Source of the DNA: Actinomycetota bacterium
Lineage (GTDB): Bacteria; Actinomycetota; Actinomycetes; Propionibacteriales; Nocardioidaceae
Reading direction: 5' to 3'
DNA: 35,620 bases
Assembly: GCA_009701885.1 (NCBI GenBank)
Contig: WLJH01000033.1
Coordinates: 1 to 35,620 of the forward strand
Shown here: positions 23,145 through 34,364 of the stretch, piece after piece
Position numbering within the stretch: the first letter of the stretch is position 1
How the letters are laid out: every line of letters begins with the position of its first letter
Translations under genes and position numbers: made by a program
Notes under the pieces: generated by a model
The model's input: the letters and a program-made list of their open reading frames with translations, nothing else
What the model was told of the DNA's origin: nothing
The model's database searches: none

Positions 23145-24546
23145 GGCCGCCCGCGCGCGTGGCGGGGGCGCCGGGGTCATCGGTCGGCTCGTCCTCGGGT
23201 CGCTGCCACAGGTGCAGCGCCGGGTCGTCGACGGGGAAGGACCGCACCGGTCCGGCCGGGCTCTCGCGGGTCTCGAACCGCACGGTCACGACGCCCCGGC
23301 CCGACCCCCACACCCAGCCGCGGCCGTGCTCGTCGTGGACGACGTCGGCGCCCGGGGCCCAGCCGGTGGAGCGCGCGCGGGGCGGCTCGGGCAGGTCGTC
23401 GGCCTCCCCGTCCGTGCCCGCGCTCTCGTCGGGTGCCTCGAGGTCGGCGAAGAGGTCGTCCTGCACCCAGTCGGCCAGGCCGGAGACGCCGACCCCCAGC
23501 AACCGTACCCCGGCCCGGAGCGCGGGACCGGTCTCGACCCCGGCGGCGAGCTCGGCGAGCAGGGAGCGCACGACCCGGGCCACGACGGCCGGGTTGTCGG
23601 TCGGCTCGGGCAGGGTCGCCGACCGGCTGGTGGTCGTGAAGTCGTGGAGCCGGACCTTGATCGTCACCGTCCGCCCCGACAGCCCGGCCTTGGCCAGCCG
23701 GGCGGCCACCTCGCCGGACTGGCGCACCAGCAGGTGCTCCATCAGCCGCAGGTCGGAGAGGTCGGAGTCGTAGGTGCCCTCGACGCTCACCGACTTGGTC
23801 TCGCGCACCGCGACCACCGGTCGGTCGTCGTGGGCCCGGGCCAGGTGGAAGAGCCCAGCGCCGTGGGCGCTGCCGACCAGCCGCACCAGCTCCTCCTGGC
23901 TGACCTGCTCCAGGTCGGCGACGGTCTGCACCCCCGCGCGGCGCAGCCGGTCGGCGGTCGCCGGGCCGACGCCGGGGATGACGGTGACGCTCATCGGTCG
24001 CAGCAGCTCGCGCTCGGTGCCGGGCGCGACCACGACCAGGCCGTCGGGCTTGTCGAGGTCGCTGGCGACCTTTGCCATGAACTTGCTGGTCGCCACGCCC
24101 ACCGAGCAGGTCAGTCCGTCAGTGACCTCGGTGACCCGCGCGCGCAACCGCTCGGCGAAGGCGGTCACCGACTCCACCGACAGGTCGGCCAACGTCGGGT
24201 CCGGCGAGGCCGCGAGGTCGACGAACGCCTCGTCCAGCGACAGCGGCTCCACCAGTGGCGAGGCCTCCCGCAGCGCGCCCATCACGGCACGGCTCGCCTC
24301 GCGGTAGGCGCTGAAGCGCCCCGACAGGAACGCCGCGTGCGGGCACCGTGACCGGGCCTCCCGGGTCGACATCGCCGAGCGCACCCCGTAGACCCGCGCC
24401 TCGTACGACGCCGTCGCCACGACCCCACGGCCGCCGGTGCCCCCGACCACGACCGGGCGACCGCGCAGGGAGGGCTTGTCGCGCTGCTCGACGGCCGCGA
24501 AGAACGCGTCGAGGTCCAGGTGGAGGACCGAGGCTTCGCGACGCAC
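23128..24546 (-). CDS. dinB: DNA polymerase IV (Y-family)
   Basis: The protein is 472 aa. Catalytic motifs are LHLDLDAFFAAVEQ (first metal Asp) and SLDEAFVD (second Asp-Glu pair), with the little-finger domain after about residue 230. The clamp-binding peptide QDDLF is present. After it comes an extra domain of about 85 residues (GWAPGADVVHDEHGRG, WVWGSGRGVVTVRFE), a beta-rich extension seen in some actinobacterial DinB proteins. It performs translesion synthesis. GTG 24546 is chosen because TAGCGT (24559-24554) lies 7 nt upstream; GTG 24555 is the alternative. The 3' end overlaps pxpC by 17 nt. Confidence 0.93.
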   Translation of the reverse strand: MRREASVLHLDLDAFFAAVEQRDKPSLRGRPVVVGGTGGRGVVATASYEARVYGVRSAMSTREARSRCPHAAFLSGRFSAYREASRAVMGALREASPLVEPLSLDEAFVDLAASPDPTLADLSVESVTAFAERLRARVTEVTDGLTCSVGVATSKFMAKVASDLDKPDGLVVVAPGTERELLRPMSVTVIPGVGPATADRLRRAGVQTVADLEQVSQEELVRLVGSAHGAGLFHLARAHDDRPVVAVRETKSVSVEGTYDSDLSDLRLMEHLLVRQSGEVAARLAKAGLSGRTVTIKVRLHDFTTTSRSATLPEPTDNPAVVARVVRSLLAELAAGVETGPALRAGVRLLGVGVSGLADWVQDDLFADLEAPDESAGTDGEADDLPEPPRARSTGWAPGADVVHDEHGRGWVWGSGRGVVTVRFETRESPAGPVRSFPVDDPALHLWQRPEDEPTDDPGAPATRAGGLSAPG

Positions 24547-24553
24547 GTCGCGC

Positions 24554-24559
24554 ACGCTA
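24554..24559 (-). promoter_or_regulatory. -10 element for leaderless dinB transcript
   Basis: On the minus strand TAGCGT is followed by 7 nt and the GTG at 24546. No LexA/SOS box of the GAAC-N4-GTTC type was seen in the 126-nt gap to the DUF4192 gene. Confidence 0.5.
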
Positions 24560-24672
24560 CCCAGGCCCGCCCGCGACCCGCGGGTCGTCCACAGCCCACC
24601 CCTGGGCGGGCCTGTCCCCAGCGCCGGGGTGACGGCTCCCACGGCGCGGCCCGCGCGAGCAGCCTGCTGTGC

Positions 24673-25647
24673 ATGGACACCACCCGCGCCGGCACCGCCG
24701 AGCCCCCCGCAGCCCCCGACCCCTACGTCTCCCGCACGCCCGAGGACGTGCTCGCCGCCGTGCCCCTCGTGCTTGGGTTCGAGCCCGCCGAGTCGGTCGT
24801 CATGCTCACGTTCGGGGCCCCGCGCCCCTTCCACGCCCGGGTGGACCTCCCGCGCCTCCCCGGCGACCTGGTCGAGCTCGTGGAGGTCCTGCGCGAGCCG
24901 GCGCTGCGGCACGGGGTCGCCCGGGTGCTCCTGGTCGGCTACGACCCGGACGGGCCGTGGACCGCCGAGGTGCTGCGCACCGTCGCCGCCGGGATGGAGT
25001 CCGCCGGCATCGAGGTCGTCGCCTGCCTGCGCGCCGACCGCGGCCGCTGGTGGCCGGTCGGACCCGTGGCGGCACCCTCCGAGCGCGGCCCCGGGACGGC
25101 GTACGACGCTGCCGCACACCGGTTCCGGGCCCGCTCGGTCGTCGAGGGACGCGTGACCCTGCCCGACCGGGCCGCGCTCGCCGCGGGTCTCGCTCCCCAC
25201 CCCGGGGGTCCGGACCCCGACCTCGTCGACGCCCTCGCCCGCGCGGTGCCACCGTCCGTGCGCAGGGTCGACGCGCTGGTCGGTCTCCTCCTGCGGTCGG
25301 GGGAGCGGCCCGACGACGACCAGGTGGCCGCGCTGCTGCTCGCTGCCGCCGAGGGCCGGCTGCGCGAACCGGTCCAGCGCCGGCTCACCCGCGCGAGCGC
25401 CCCCGGTCTGGTCGACCTGTGGTCGGAGGTCGTGCGCCGGGCCCCGGACGACCGGGTCGCCGACGCCGCCGGCCTGCTCGCCCTGTGCGCATGGGTCTCC
25501 GGCCACGGTGCCCTGGCCTGGTGCGCGGTGGACCGGGCGAGGGAGGTCGTGCCCGACCACGGCCTGGCGGGCATGGTCGCGACGCTGCTCCAGGCCGCGG
25601 TGCCGCCCCAGGAGTGGGAGACGTTGCTCTGCCGCCTCGCGGGGTGA
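24673..25647 (+). CDS. DUF4192 domain protein
   Basis: The protein is 324 aa. Signatures of the family are TPEDVLAAVPLVLGFEPAESVVMLTF (split: about residues 22-47), RVDLPRLPGDL, ARVLLVGYDPDG and the C-terminal LLALCAWVSGHGALAWCAVDRA. DUF4192 proteins are common near sigma factor genes in actinobacteria and have no known function. ATG 24673 is preceded by CAGCCT at 7 nt, possibly leaderless. It is divergent from dinB. Confidence 0.85.
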   Translation: MDTTRAGTAEPPAAPDPYVSRTPEDVLAAVPLVLGFEPAESVVMLTFGAPRPFHARVDLPRLPGDLVELVEVLREPALRHGVARVLLVGYDPDGPWTAEVLRTVAAGMESAGIEVVACLRADRGRWWPVGPVAAPSERGPGTAYDAAAHRFRARSVVEGRVTLPDRAALAAGLAPHPGGPDPDLVDALARAVPPSVRRVDALVGLLLRSGERPDDDQVAALLLAAAEGRLREPVQRRLTRASAPGLVDLWSEVVRRAPDDRVADAAGLLALCAWVSGHGALAWCAVDRAREVVPDHGLAGMVATLLQAAVPPQEWETLLCRLAG

Positions 25648-25670
25648 CGGCGCAGGGGTCGCGCACGCCC

Positions 25671-25676
25671 TAGTCT
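25671..25676 (+). promoter_or_regulatory. -10 element for leaderless GCS2 transcript
   Basis: TAGTCT lies 7 nt before the ATG at 25684, with no Shine-Dalgarno sequence. Confidence 0.55.
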
Positions 25677-25683
25677 GCGAGCT

Positions 25684-27147
25684 ATGGGAGAAGAGGTCGA
25701 GGCGCAGGAGTTCACCCGCGCCGACCGCACGCGCCACCGGGAGAAGATCCGTCGCAACCTCGACGTCTTCGCGCGGATGCTGCGCGAGGCCGCGTTCGAC
25801 ACCGACGACCCCATGTGCGGACTCGAGGTGGAGCTCAACCTCGTCGACGACCGCGGTGACCCGGCGCTGAAGAACGCCGAGGCGCTCGCGCTCATCGCCG
25901 ACCCGGACTTCCAGACCGAGCTCGGCCAGTTCAACATCGAGATCAACGTGCCGCCGGTGCACCTCCACGACGACGGGCTGACCCGCATCGAGGAGCACCT
26001 GCGCGGGGACCTCAACGACGCCGAGGCCAAGTCCTCGCAGGTCGGCGCGCACCTCGTCATGATCGGCATCCTGCCCACGCTCGACGAGCAGCACCTGGCC
26101 CGCTCCGCGATCAGCGCCAACCCCCGCTACAGCCTGCTGTCGGACCAGATCCTCGACGCCCGCGGCGAGGACATCGCGATCCGGATCGCCGGAGCCGAGT
26201 CGCTCGACACCACAGCTGACTCGATCGTGCCGGAGGCTGCCTGCACCAGCACCCAGTTCCACGTGCAGACCTCCCCGGACCAGTTCGCGGCCTACTGGAA
26301 CGCCAGCCAGGCGATCGCGGCGGTCCAGGTCGCCGTCGGTGCCAACTCGCCCTACCTCCTGGGCAAGGAGCTGTGGCGCGAGACCCGGATCCCCCTTTTC
26401 GAGCAGGCGACGGACACCCGCGGAGAGGAGCTGAAGGCGCAGGGGGTGCGTCCGCGAGTGTGGTTCGGCGAGCGGTGGATCACCTCGGTGTTCGACTGCT
26501 TCGAGGAGAACGTCCGCTACTTCCCCGCGCTGCTGCCGATCACCGAGGACGAGGACCCGTTGGAGGTGCTCGAGGCCGGTGGCACACCCAGCCTCTCGGA
26601 GCTGCGGCTGCACAACGGCACGGTCTACCGGTGGAACCGTCCGGTCTACGACGTCACCGACGCCGGCCCGCACCTGCGCGTGGAGAACCGGCTGCTCGCC
26701 GCCGGCCCCACCGTCGTCGACACCGTCGCCAACGCGGCGTTCTACTTCGGGCTCGTGCGCAGCGTCGCGGAGAGCGAGCGCCCGCTGTGGAGCCAGATGT
26801 CCTTCAGCGCCGCGGAGGAGAACTTCCACGTCGCCGCCCAGCAGGGCATCGACGCCCAGGTCTACTGGCCGGGCATCGGCCAGGTGCGCGCCACCGAGCT
26901 GGTGCTGCGACGGCTGCTGCCGATGGCCCACGAGGGCCTGGAGCGGTGGGGCGTCGCGACGGACGTGCGCGAACGGCTGCTCGGGATCATCGAGCAGCGC
27001 TGCCTGCGCGGCACCAACGGTGCGGAGTGGTTCGTCGGCAAGGTGCGGGCCCGGTCCGGCGAGGACCGCTGGGACGCGCTGCGCGCGGTGCTCCTGGAGT
27101 ACCGCGAGCGCATGCACACGAACGAGCCCGCGCACACCTGGGACTGA
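25684..27147 (+). CDS. Glutamate-cysteine ligase family 2 (GCS2) protein
   Basis: The protein is 487 aa. Segments matching the GCS2 ATP-grasp-like family are GLEVELNLVD (metal-binding glutamates, about residues 46-55), GQFNIEINVPP, VGAHLVMIGILPTL, CTSTQFHVQTSPDQFAAYWNASQ and HLRVENRLLAAGPTVVDTVANAAF. Members ligate glutamate to an amine or thiol-bearing partner. Because actinobacteria normally use mycothiol and not glutathione, the product here is not certain: gamma-glutamylcysteine, an ergothioneine precursor or another gamma-glutamyl amide are possible. ATG 25684 is supported by the leaderless -10. The stop codon lies inside a terminator stem. Confidence 0.87.
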   Translation: MGEEVEAQEFTRADRTRHREKIRRNLDVFARMLREAAFDTDDPMCGLEVELNLVDDRGDPALKNAEALALIADPDFQTELGQFNIEINVPPVHLHDDGLTRIEEHLRGDLNDAEAKSSQVGAHLVMIGILPTLDEQHLARSAISANPRYSLLSDQILDARGEDIAIRIAGAESLDTTADSIVPEAACTSTQFHVQTSPDQFAAYWNASQAIAAVQVAVGANSPYLLGKELWRETRIPLFEQATDTRGEELKAQGVRPRVWFGERWITSVFDCFEENVRYFPALLPITEDEDPLEVLEAGGTPSLSELRLHNGTVYRWNRPVYDVTDAGPHLRVENRLLAAGPTVVDTVANAAFYFGLVRSVAESERPLWSQMSFSAAEENFHVAAQQGIDAQVYWPGIGQVRATELVLRRLLPMAHEGLERWGVATDVRERLLGIIEQRCLRGTNGAEWFVGKVRARSGEDRWDALRAVLLEYRERMHTNEPAHTWD

Positions 27148-27170
27148 CCCGGGTGAGGTGGCGGGTCAGT
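27143..27170. terminator. Bidirectional terminator that contains both stop codons
   Basis: Nine-base-pair perfect arms at 27143-27151 and 27162-27170 flank a 10-nt loop. The left arm carries the TGA of the GCS2 gene and the right arm the TGA of the convergent hypothetical gene. Confidence 0.65.
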
Positions 27171-27612
27171 CGACCCGGCCGCGGCTGCCCCGGCGGTCGC
27201 GGATGCGCCGCCAGGTCCGCGTCGTCCCGGACGCCGGGTCGTGCCAGCCGTGCCGGGTGACCACGAGCAGCTGCGCGTCGAGGCCCGTCTCCCCGCGGGC
27301 GGCCAGGAACGCGGCGTACCAGCGCTGGTCGACGTCCTGCCAGGCCAGGCTGCCGGTGCGGGTCACCCACACCAGGGGGTCGGGGCCGCGTCGGCACAGC
27401 AGCGCGTCGAGCAGGTCGGTGCGCAGAGCGTGGTCCCAGGCCGGGTCCTCGGGCACGACGTCCACCGCGCCGCACGGGTCCCCGACCCTCAGCAGCGTCG
27501 GGTGCACCCGACGGACCTCCGTGCGCGCCAGGTCCAGGACCGCGGCTCGGGCCCGCCGCTCCCGTGGGTCTCCGGAGCGGCTGCTCCTCCCCGTCGCTGC
27601 GTCGGTGCCCAC
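27166..27612 (-). CDS. Conserved-looking hypothetical protein
   Basis: The protein is 148 aa, soluble and Arg/Asp-rich. Central sequence includes VHPTLLRVGDPCGAVDVVPEDPAWDHALR, RTGSLAWQDVDQRWYAAFLAA and LLVVTRHGWHDPASGTTRTWRRIRDRR, which look like a folded domain with several tryptophans. GTG 27612 is chosen because CAGGGT (27624-27619 on the minus strand) lies 6 nt upstream; a longer frame extends to other GTG codons. No family recognised. It is convergent with the GCS2 gene. Confidence 0.65.
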   Translation of the reverse strand: MGTDAATGRSSRSGDPRERRARAAVLDLARTEVRRVHPTLLRVGDPCGAVDVVPEDPAWDHALRTDLLDALLCRRGPDPLVWVTRTGSLAWQDVDQRWYAAFLAARGETGLDAQLLVVTRHGWHDPASGTTRTWRRIRDRRGSRGRVD

Positions 27613-27793
27613 GGGTCCACCCTGCCCCGGGTCGGCCAGGCCGTGGGCCACTCCTCCACAGGAACCCGCACGGCCGCTGCCGGAGCGGGGCGGGCCACCC
27701 GGCGGGGGAGTCGTCCGCAGGTCCGGTTCGGCTACGGTGCGAGAGCGGCCGGCCGCTCGGGCTGGTCGCAGGTCGAGGTCGCAGGAGGATGCC

Positions 27794-28195
27794 GTGGGCA
27801 CCGTCGTGGTCGGGTACGTCGCCAAGCCCGAGGGGGAGGCCGCGCTCGCGCGGGCCATCGAGGAGGCCCGCATGCGGGACTGCTCCCTGGTGGCGGTCAG
27901 CTCCCACCGCGGGGGCCAGGACTTCGACGAGGCCAGGGCCAGCGCCGCCCAGGGCGAGCTCGACGACCTGCGGGCGCGCCTCGAGTCCTCCGGCGTCCCG
28001 TTCACCGTGCGCCAGACGGTCCGCGGACTGGAGCCGGCCGAGGACCTCATCGCCGTCGCCGAGGAGCACGGTGCCGAGCTGCTGGTGATCGGCCTGCGCC
28101 GGCGCTCGCCGGTCGGCAAGCTCATCCTCGGCAGCAACGCCCAGCGGGTCCTGCTCGACGCCCCCTGCGCGGTGCTCGCGGTCAAGGCGTCCTGA
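27794..28195 (+). CDS. Universal stress protein (UspA family)
   Basis: The protein is 133 aa with one Usp domain. The ATP-binding signature G-x2-R-x-S-x-VGKLILGSNAQRVL is near the C-terminus (GLRRRSPVGKLILGS, residues 103-117), followed by DAPCAVLAVK. The N-terminal strand is TVVVGYVAKPEGEAAL. GTG 27794 has AGGAGG 5 nt upstream. Usp proteins bind ATP and are often induced in stasis or hypoxia; the specific role is unknown. Confidence 0.9.
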   Translation: MGTVVVGYVAKPEGEAALARAIEEARMRDCSLVAVSSHRGGQDFDEARASAAQGELDDLRARLESSGVPFTVRQTVRGLEPAEDLIAVAEEHGAELLVIGLRRRSPVGKLILGSNAQRVLLDAPCAVLAVKAS

Positions 28196-28223
28196 GGTCC
28201 CTCCGACCGCGACCGGCGCTCCC

Positions 28224-28239
28224 TCGCCCGTTCGGGCGA
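28224..28239 (+). terminator. Small hairpin after the USP gene
   Basis: TCGCCCG (28224-28230) and CGGGCGA (28233-28239) form a 7-bp stem with a minimal loop, 28 nt past the stop. It is weak support for termination. Confidence 0.35.
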
Positions 28240-28402
28240 AAGGGCCGTGGGCCCCCCCGGGCAGGTCCCGTGCGCACCGGGTGAAGAGATGTTCGGAGTT
28301 GTTCGGGAACGCCGTTCCGGGGCGCGTGGAGCCTCCTGACCTGGGCAGACTCTGGCGCGGCGGCCATGACGAGGTCGTCCACCGACGTCCCTGGAGGCAG
28401 CT

Positions 28403-29050
28403 TTGCTCGACGTGTCCACGGTCTCCCCGACCCGGGTGCGGACCGGTTCCACCGCCCTGGTCACCTGCGCCGGCGCCTCCCTGGAGCTGCGGGTCTGGCC
28501 GGCGGAGGACGTCTGGGCGGTGGCCGAACGGCTGCGCGAGACGGGCATGGCGCCGGAGCCGGTGCTGCCGGACGAGAGCGGGCTCCCGGGCTCGCTGCTC
28601 GTGCAGCGCGAGGGTGTCTGCGAGGAGGCCGCGCTGCGGGCGCTCGTGGAGCGCCTGCGTGTCCCTGGTCTCGAGGTCCTGGCCTTCGACACCGCCGACG
28701 CCGGCGGCACCAGCCGCCGGGTGGCGGGGGAGACGTCCCTGCCCCTGCCCCTGGCCCCCGCGCCGGCCGCGGCCGACGACCCGCGCGACCACGTCGTGTT
28801 CGTCGAGCTCCACCAGCTGCCCGCTGCCCGTCGCTGGCAGGTCCGGGCGCTCGGCACCACGGGGGCGCTGCGGCGCATTTCGACCGCCCTCTCCGGCCTC
28901 GTCGCGGGCCCGCCCCCGCGACCCGACGGCGGGACCTCGCTGGTGCTGGAGGTGCCCGACCGTCCCGGCTCGGTGCAGTCGGTGGTCGAGCAGCTGGACT
29001 CGGCGGGTCTCGACGGTCACGTCCGCGTGCTGCGCCAGCACGCGGCCTGA
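28403..29050 (+). CDS. Hypothetical protein with possible C-terminal ACT-like domain
   Basis: The protein is 215 aa. TTG 28403 is chosen because GGAGG lies 5 nt upstream (28393-28397) and no ATG or GTG is better placed. The C-terminal 40 residues (SLVLEVPDRPGSVQSVVEQLDSAGLDGH) have the DRPGS turn of ACT domains, which often bind amino acids or other effectors; the middle (LLVQREGVCEEAALRALVERL) is unassigned. The region 28196-28402 before it holds an inverted repeat GGAAC-GCC-GTTCC at 28306-28318. Function unknown. Confidence 0.65.
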   Translation: MLDVSTVSPTRVRTGSTALVTCAGASLELRVWPAEDVWAVAERLRETGMAPEPVLPDESGLPGSLLVQREGVCEEAALRALVERLRVPGLEVLAFDTADAGGTSRRVAGETSLPLPLAPAPAAADDPRDHVVFVELHQLPAARRWQVRALGTTGALRRISTALSGLVAGPPPRPDGGTSLVLEVPDRPGSVQSVVEQLDSAGLDGHVRVLRQHAA

Positions 29051-29146
29051 GTCGCGCAGCCTGGGCGGCGCGCCGCGCGGCCGGCTCTCCACGGCGCAGC
29101 GGGACACCGTCGTACGCCGTTGCCCGACTCGGGCAGGATGAGCGCC

Positions 29147-29722
29147 ATGGCCACCCACCAGATCCGCATCACCGGTGACGACGTCGCCGACCAGGTGCTC
29201 TCCGACGACCCGTTCGCTCTGCTCGTGGGCATGATGCTGGACCAGCAGTACCCCATGGAGCACGCCTTCCGCGGCCCGGCCAAGGTGCTCGAGCGCTTCG
29301 GCACCCTCGACCCGGCCCGCATCGCCGAGGCCGACCCCGAGGAGTTCGCCGCCCTGTGCGCCACCGCGCCGGCGATCCACCGCTTCCCGGGCTCGATGGC
29401 CGCGCGGCTGCAGGAGCTGGCCCGGATCGTGGCCGAGGAGCACGGCGGCGACGCCTCGCGGATCTGGACCGGTGCCGCCGACGGCCGCGACCTGCTGCGC
29501 CGGGTGATGGCGCTGCCGGGCTTCGGCAAGCAGAAGGCGCAGATCTTCGTGGCCCTGCTGGCCAAGCAGCTCCAGGTCCGTCCTCGGGGCTGGGAGGCCG
29601 TCGTCGGCGACTATGCCCTGGAGGGCCACCGCTCGGTGGCCGACGTGGTCGATGGCGCCTCGCTGCAGAAGGTCCGCGACTTCAAGAAGGAGAAGAAGGC
29701 CGCGGCGAAGGCCCAGGCCTGA
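29147..29722 (+). CDS. HhH-GPD superfamily base-excision repair protein
   Basis: The protein is 191 aa. It matches the small actinobacterial HhH-GPD family: DPFALLVGMMLDQQYPMEHAFRGPAKV, FAALCATAPAIHRFPGSMAARLQELARIV, the helix-hairpin-helix LPGFGKQKAQIFVALLAKQL (about 125-144) and a C-terminal Lys-rich tail. The GPD aspartate and lysine of classical glycosylases are not obvious, so catalytic activity is unproved. ATG 29147 has CAGGAT 7 nt upstream (leaderless); ATG 29138 is an alternative. It precedes the principal sigma gene. Confidence 0.85.
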   Translation: MATHQIRITGDDVADQVLSDDPFALLVGMMLDQQYPMEHAFRGPAKVLERFGTLDPARIAEADPEEFAALCATAPAIHRFPGSMAARLQELARIVAEEHGGDASRIWTGAADGRDLLRRVMALPGFGKQKAQIFVALLAKQLQVRPRGWEAVVGDYALEGHRSVADVVDGASLQKVRDFKKEKKAAAKAQA

Positions 29723-29777
29723 GGGCGCAGCCCTGGAGAGCCGCGACCTGAGAGCACTGCCGAGGCGCCCCGTGCCC

Positions 29778-29795
29778 CCTCCCGGTTGCGGGAGG
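29778..29795 (+). terminator. Hairpin between the HhH-GPD gene and sigA
   Basis: CCTCCCG (29778-29784) and CGGGAGG (29789-29795) form a perfect 7-bp stem with a GTTG loop, 55 nt past the stop of the upstream gene. A promoter for sigA probably follows; CAGAAT at 29812-29817 is a possible -10. Confidence 0.45.
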
Positions 29796-29881
29796 ACCAC
29801 CACGTGCGTGGCAGAATGACGTCGCGGCTCTTGACGACTCCGGGACCTGCCGCGCCCCAAGCCAGTTCACGAGAGGTGTTC

Positions 29882-31390
<1,509 letters not shown>

Positions 31391-31404
31391 GCCCAGCACG
31401 GCAC

Positions 31405-31456
31405 CACGTACGTCGAAGGCCCCGGACCGATCGGTCCGGGGCCTTCGACGTACGTG
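31405..31456. terminator. 52-nt perfect palindromic terminator
   Basis: Positions 31405-31430 and 31431-31456 are exact reverse complements (24-bp stem plus a GATC loop), between the sigA stop and the DUF7455-type gene's stop on the other strand. It should terminate both. Confidence 0.9.
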
Positions 31457-31473
31457 GGGGATCGAGGAGCGGC

Positions 31474-31677
31474 TCAGCGCTCCGCGAGCTTGTGGGTCTC
31501 GTCCTGCACGGTCACGGCGACCTGCTTGAGCGCGTCACCGTGCTCTCGGGCGTGGTGGGCGCAGAAGAGCAGCTCGCCACCGGTCTGGAGCTCGACACGG
31601 AGGTAGGCCTGCGCGCCGCAACGGTCGCATCGGTCCGCGGCAGTCAGCGCGGAGCTGGGGGCAACGGCAGTAGTCAC
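31474..31677 (-). CDS. Small zinc-ribbon-like protein (DUF7455-type)
   Basis: The protein is 67 aa. It has CDRC (residues 17-20) and, 19 residues on, CAHHAREH, giving a likely C2-C/H-x3-H zinc site or redox pair. Between them lie short strands (AYLRVELQTGGELLFC), a zinc-ribbon spacing. GTG 31677 has GAGG 5 nt upstream. It is preceded by the GGGAAT-N18-GTTG element, so it may respond to thiol stress. Such proteins occur beside principal sigma genes in actinobacteria; function unknown. The DUF name is from memory and should be verified. Confidence 0.8.
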   Translation of the reverse strand: MTTAVAPSSALTAADRCDRCGAQAYLRVELQTGGELLFCAHHAREHGDALKQVAVTVQDETHKLAER

Positions 31678-31714
31678 TTCGGCCTCATTTCTGTTCTCAC
31701 TCGGTGCAGTGGAC

Positions 31715-31740
31715 AACGTAGCCAGGTGGACCAAGATTCC
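31715..31740 (-). promoter_or_regulatory. SigR/SigH/SigE-type promoter of the DUF7455-type gene
   Basis: On the minus strand GGAAT (31740-31736) and GTT (31717-31715) are separated by exactly 18 nt, matching the sigB promoter candidate at 18496-18521 including the flanking G on each side (GGGAAT, GTTG). The predicted start lies near 31707, about 30 nt before the GTG. Confidence 0.6.
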
Positions 31741-31991
31741 CGTCCCGGTGTGGTGCACACGACACCGGGTGCCTGCGATGTCCCCATCGGCCGACCTCCT
31801 GCTGGGATGAGTGGTCCGGTGCTGCTCGCTGGTCCGGGGACCTGCGGTCCCTGGGTTGTTCCCCACCTGCGGGAGGACTAGACGTCCGCACGGGTGAGGT
31901 CCGGTGGTGGTGGGCACGTGCTGGGGAAGTGCTGTCGAGAGTAGGCCGCTCGTGGGGGCGTGCCCTGCGCGGGTCGCGGCGTGTCGTCTAC

Positions 31992-31997
31992 TAGATT
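31992..31997 (+). promoter_or_regulatory. -10 element for leaderless topoisomerase transcript
   Basis: TAGATT lies 7 nt before the GTG at 32005, with no Shine-Dalgarno sequence. Confidence 0.6.
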
Positions 31998-32004
31998 CCG
32001 ACCA

Positions 32005-34121
<2,117 letters not shown>

Positions 34122-34125
<4 letters not shown>

Positions 34126-34364
34126 GCGGCCCGCGCCGCGCGGCCATGTGGGTCACGCTCCTGCTGGCCTCGGTGCTGCTGGCCTTCGACCAGGGCGTGG
34201 CCTACGCCGAGCGCACCTACTGCACCGCCGCGGCCTCCGACTGCGAGCTCGGGGTGCTGTGGGGTGCCTGGTACGCCGGTGTCACCATCGTGGTGTGGGG
34301 ACTGCTGGTCGCGGGTGTGGAGATCTGGGTGCGCCACCGGGACCCGCGCCGCGCCGCCGCGTGA
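34122..34364 (+). CDS. Small two-segment membrane protein
   Basis: The protein is 80 aa. Membrane segments lie at about residues 8-25 and 48-70. Between them, YCTAAASDCELG holds two cysteines that could form a disulfide outside the membrane. The tail is Arg-rich. GTG 34122 overlaps the topoisomerase stop, and the gene's own stop overlaps the start of the GH3 gene (GTGA at both ends). Codon bias matches neighbours. Not recognised. Confidence 0.75.

Larger units (their letters stand above)
31678..32004. other. Divergent 327-nt intergenic region between the DUF7455-type and topoisomerase genes
   Basis: It holds the SigR/SigH-type element of the leftward gene (31715-31740) and the leaderless -10 of the rightward gene (31992-31997). 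I see no supported coding sequence in the rest. Confidence 0.65.

Noticed and set aside
24547..24672. SOS (LexA) box for dinB
   Set aside because: No GAAC-N4-GTTC-like sequence is present; the leaderless -10 is the only visible signal.
28306..28318. GGAAC-GCC-GTTCC as a SigR-type promoter
   Set aside because: The boxes are 3 nt apart, not 18; it is only a short inverted repeat.
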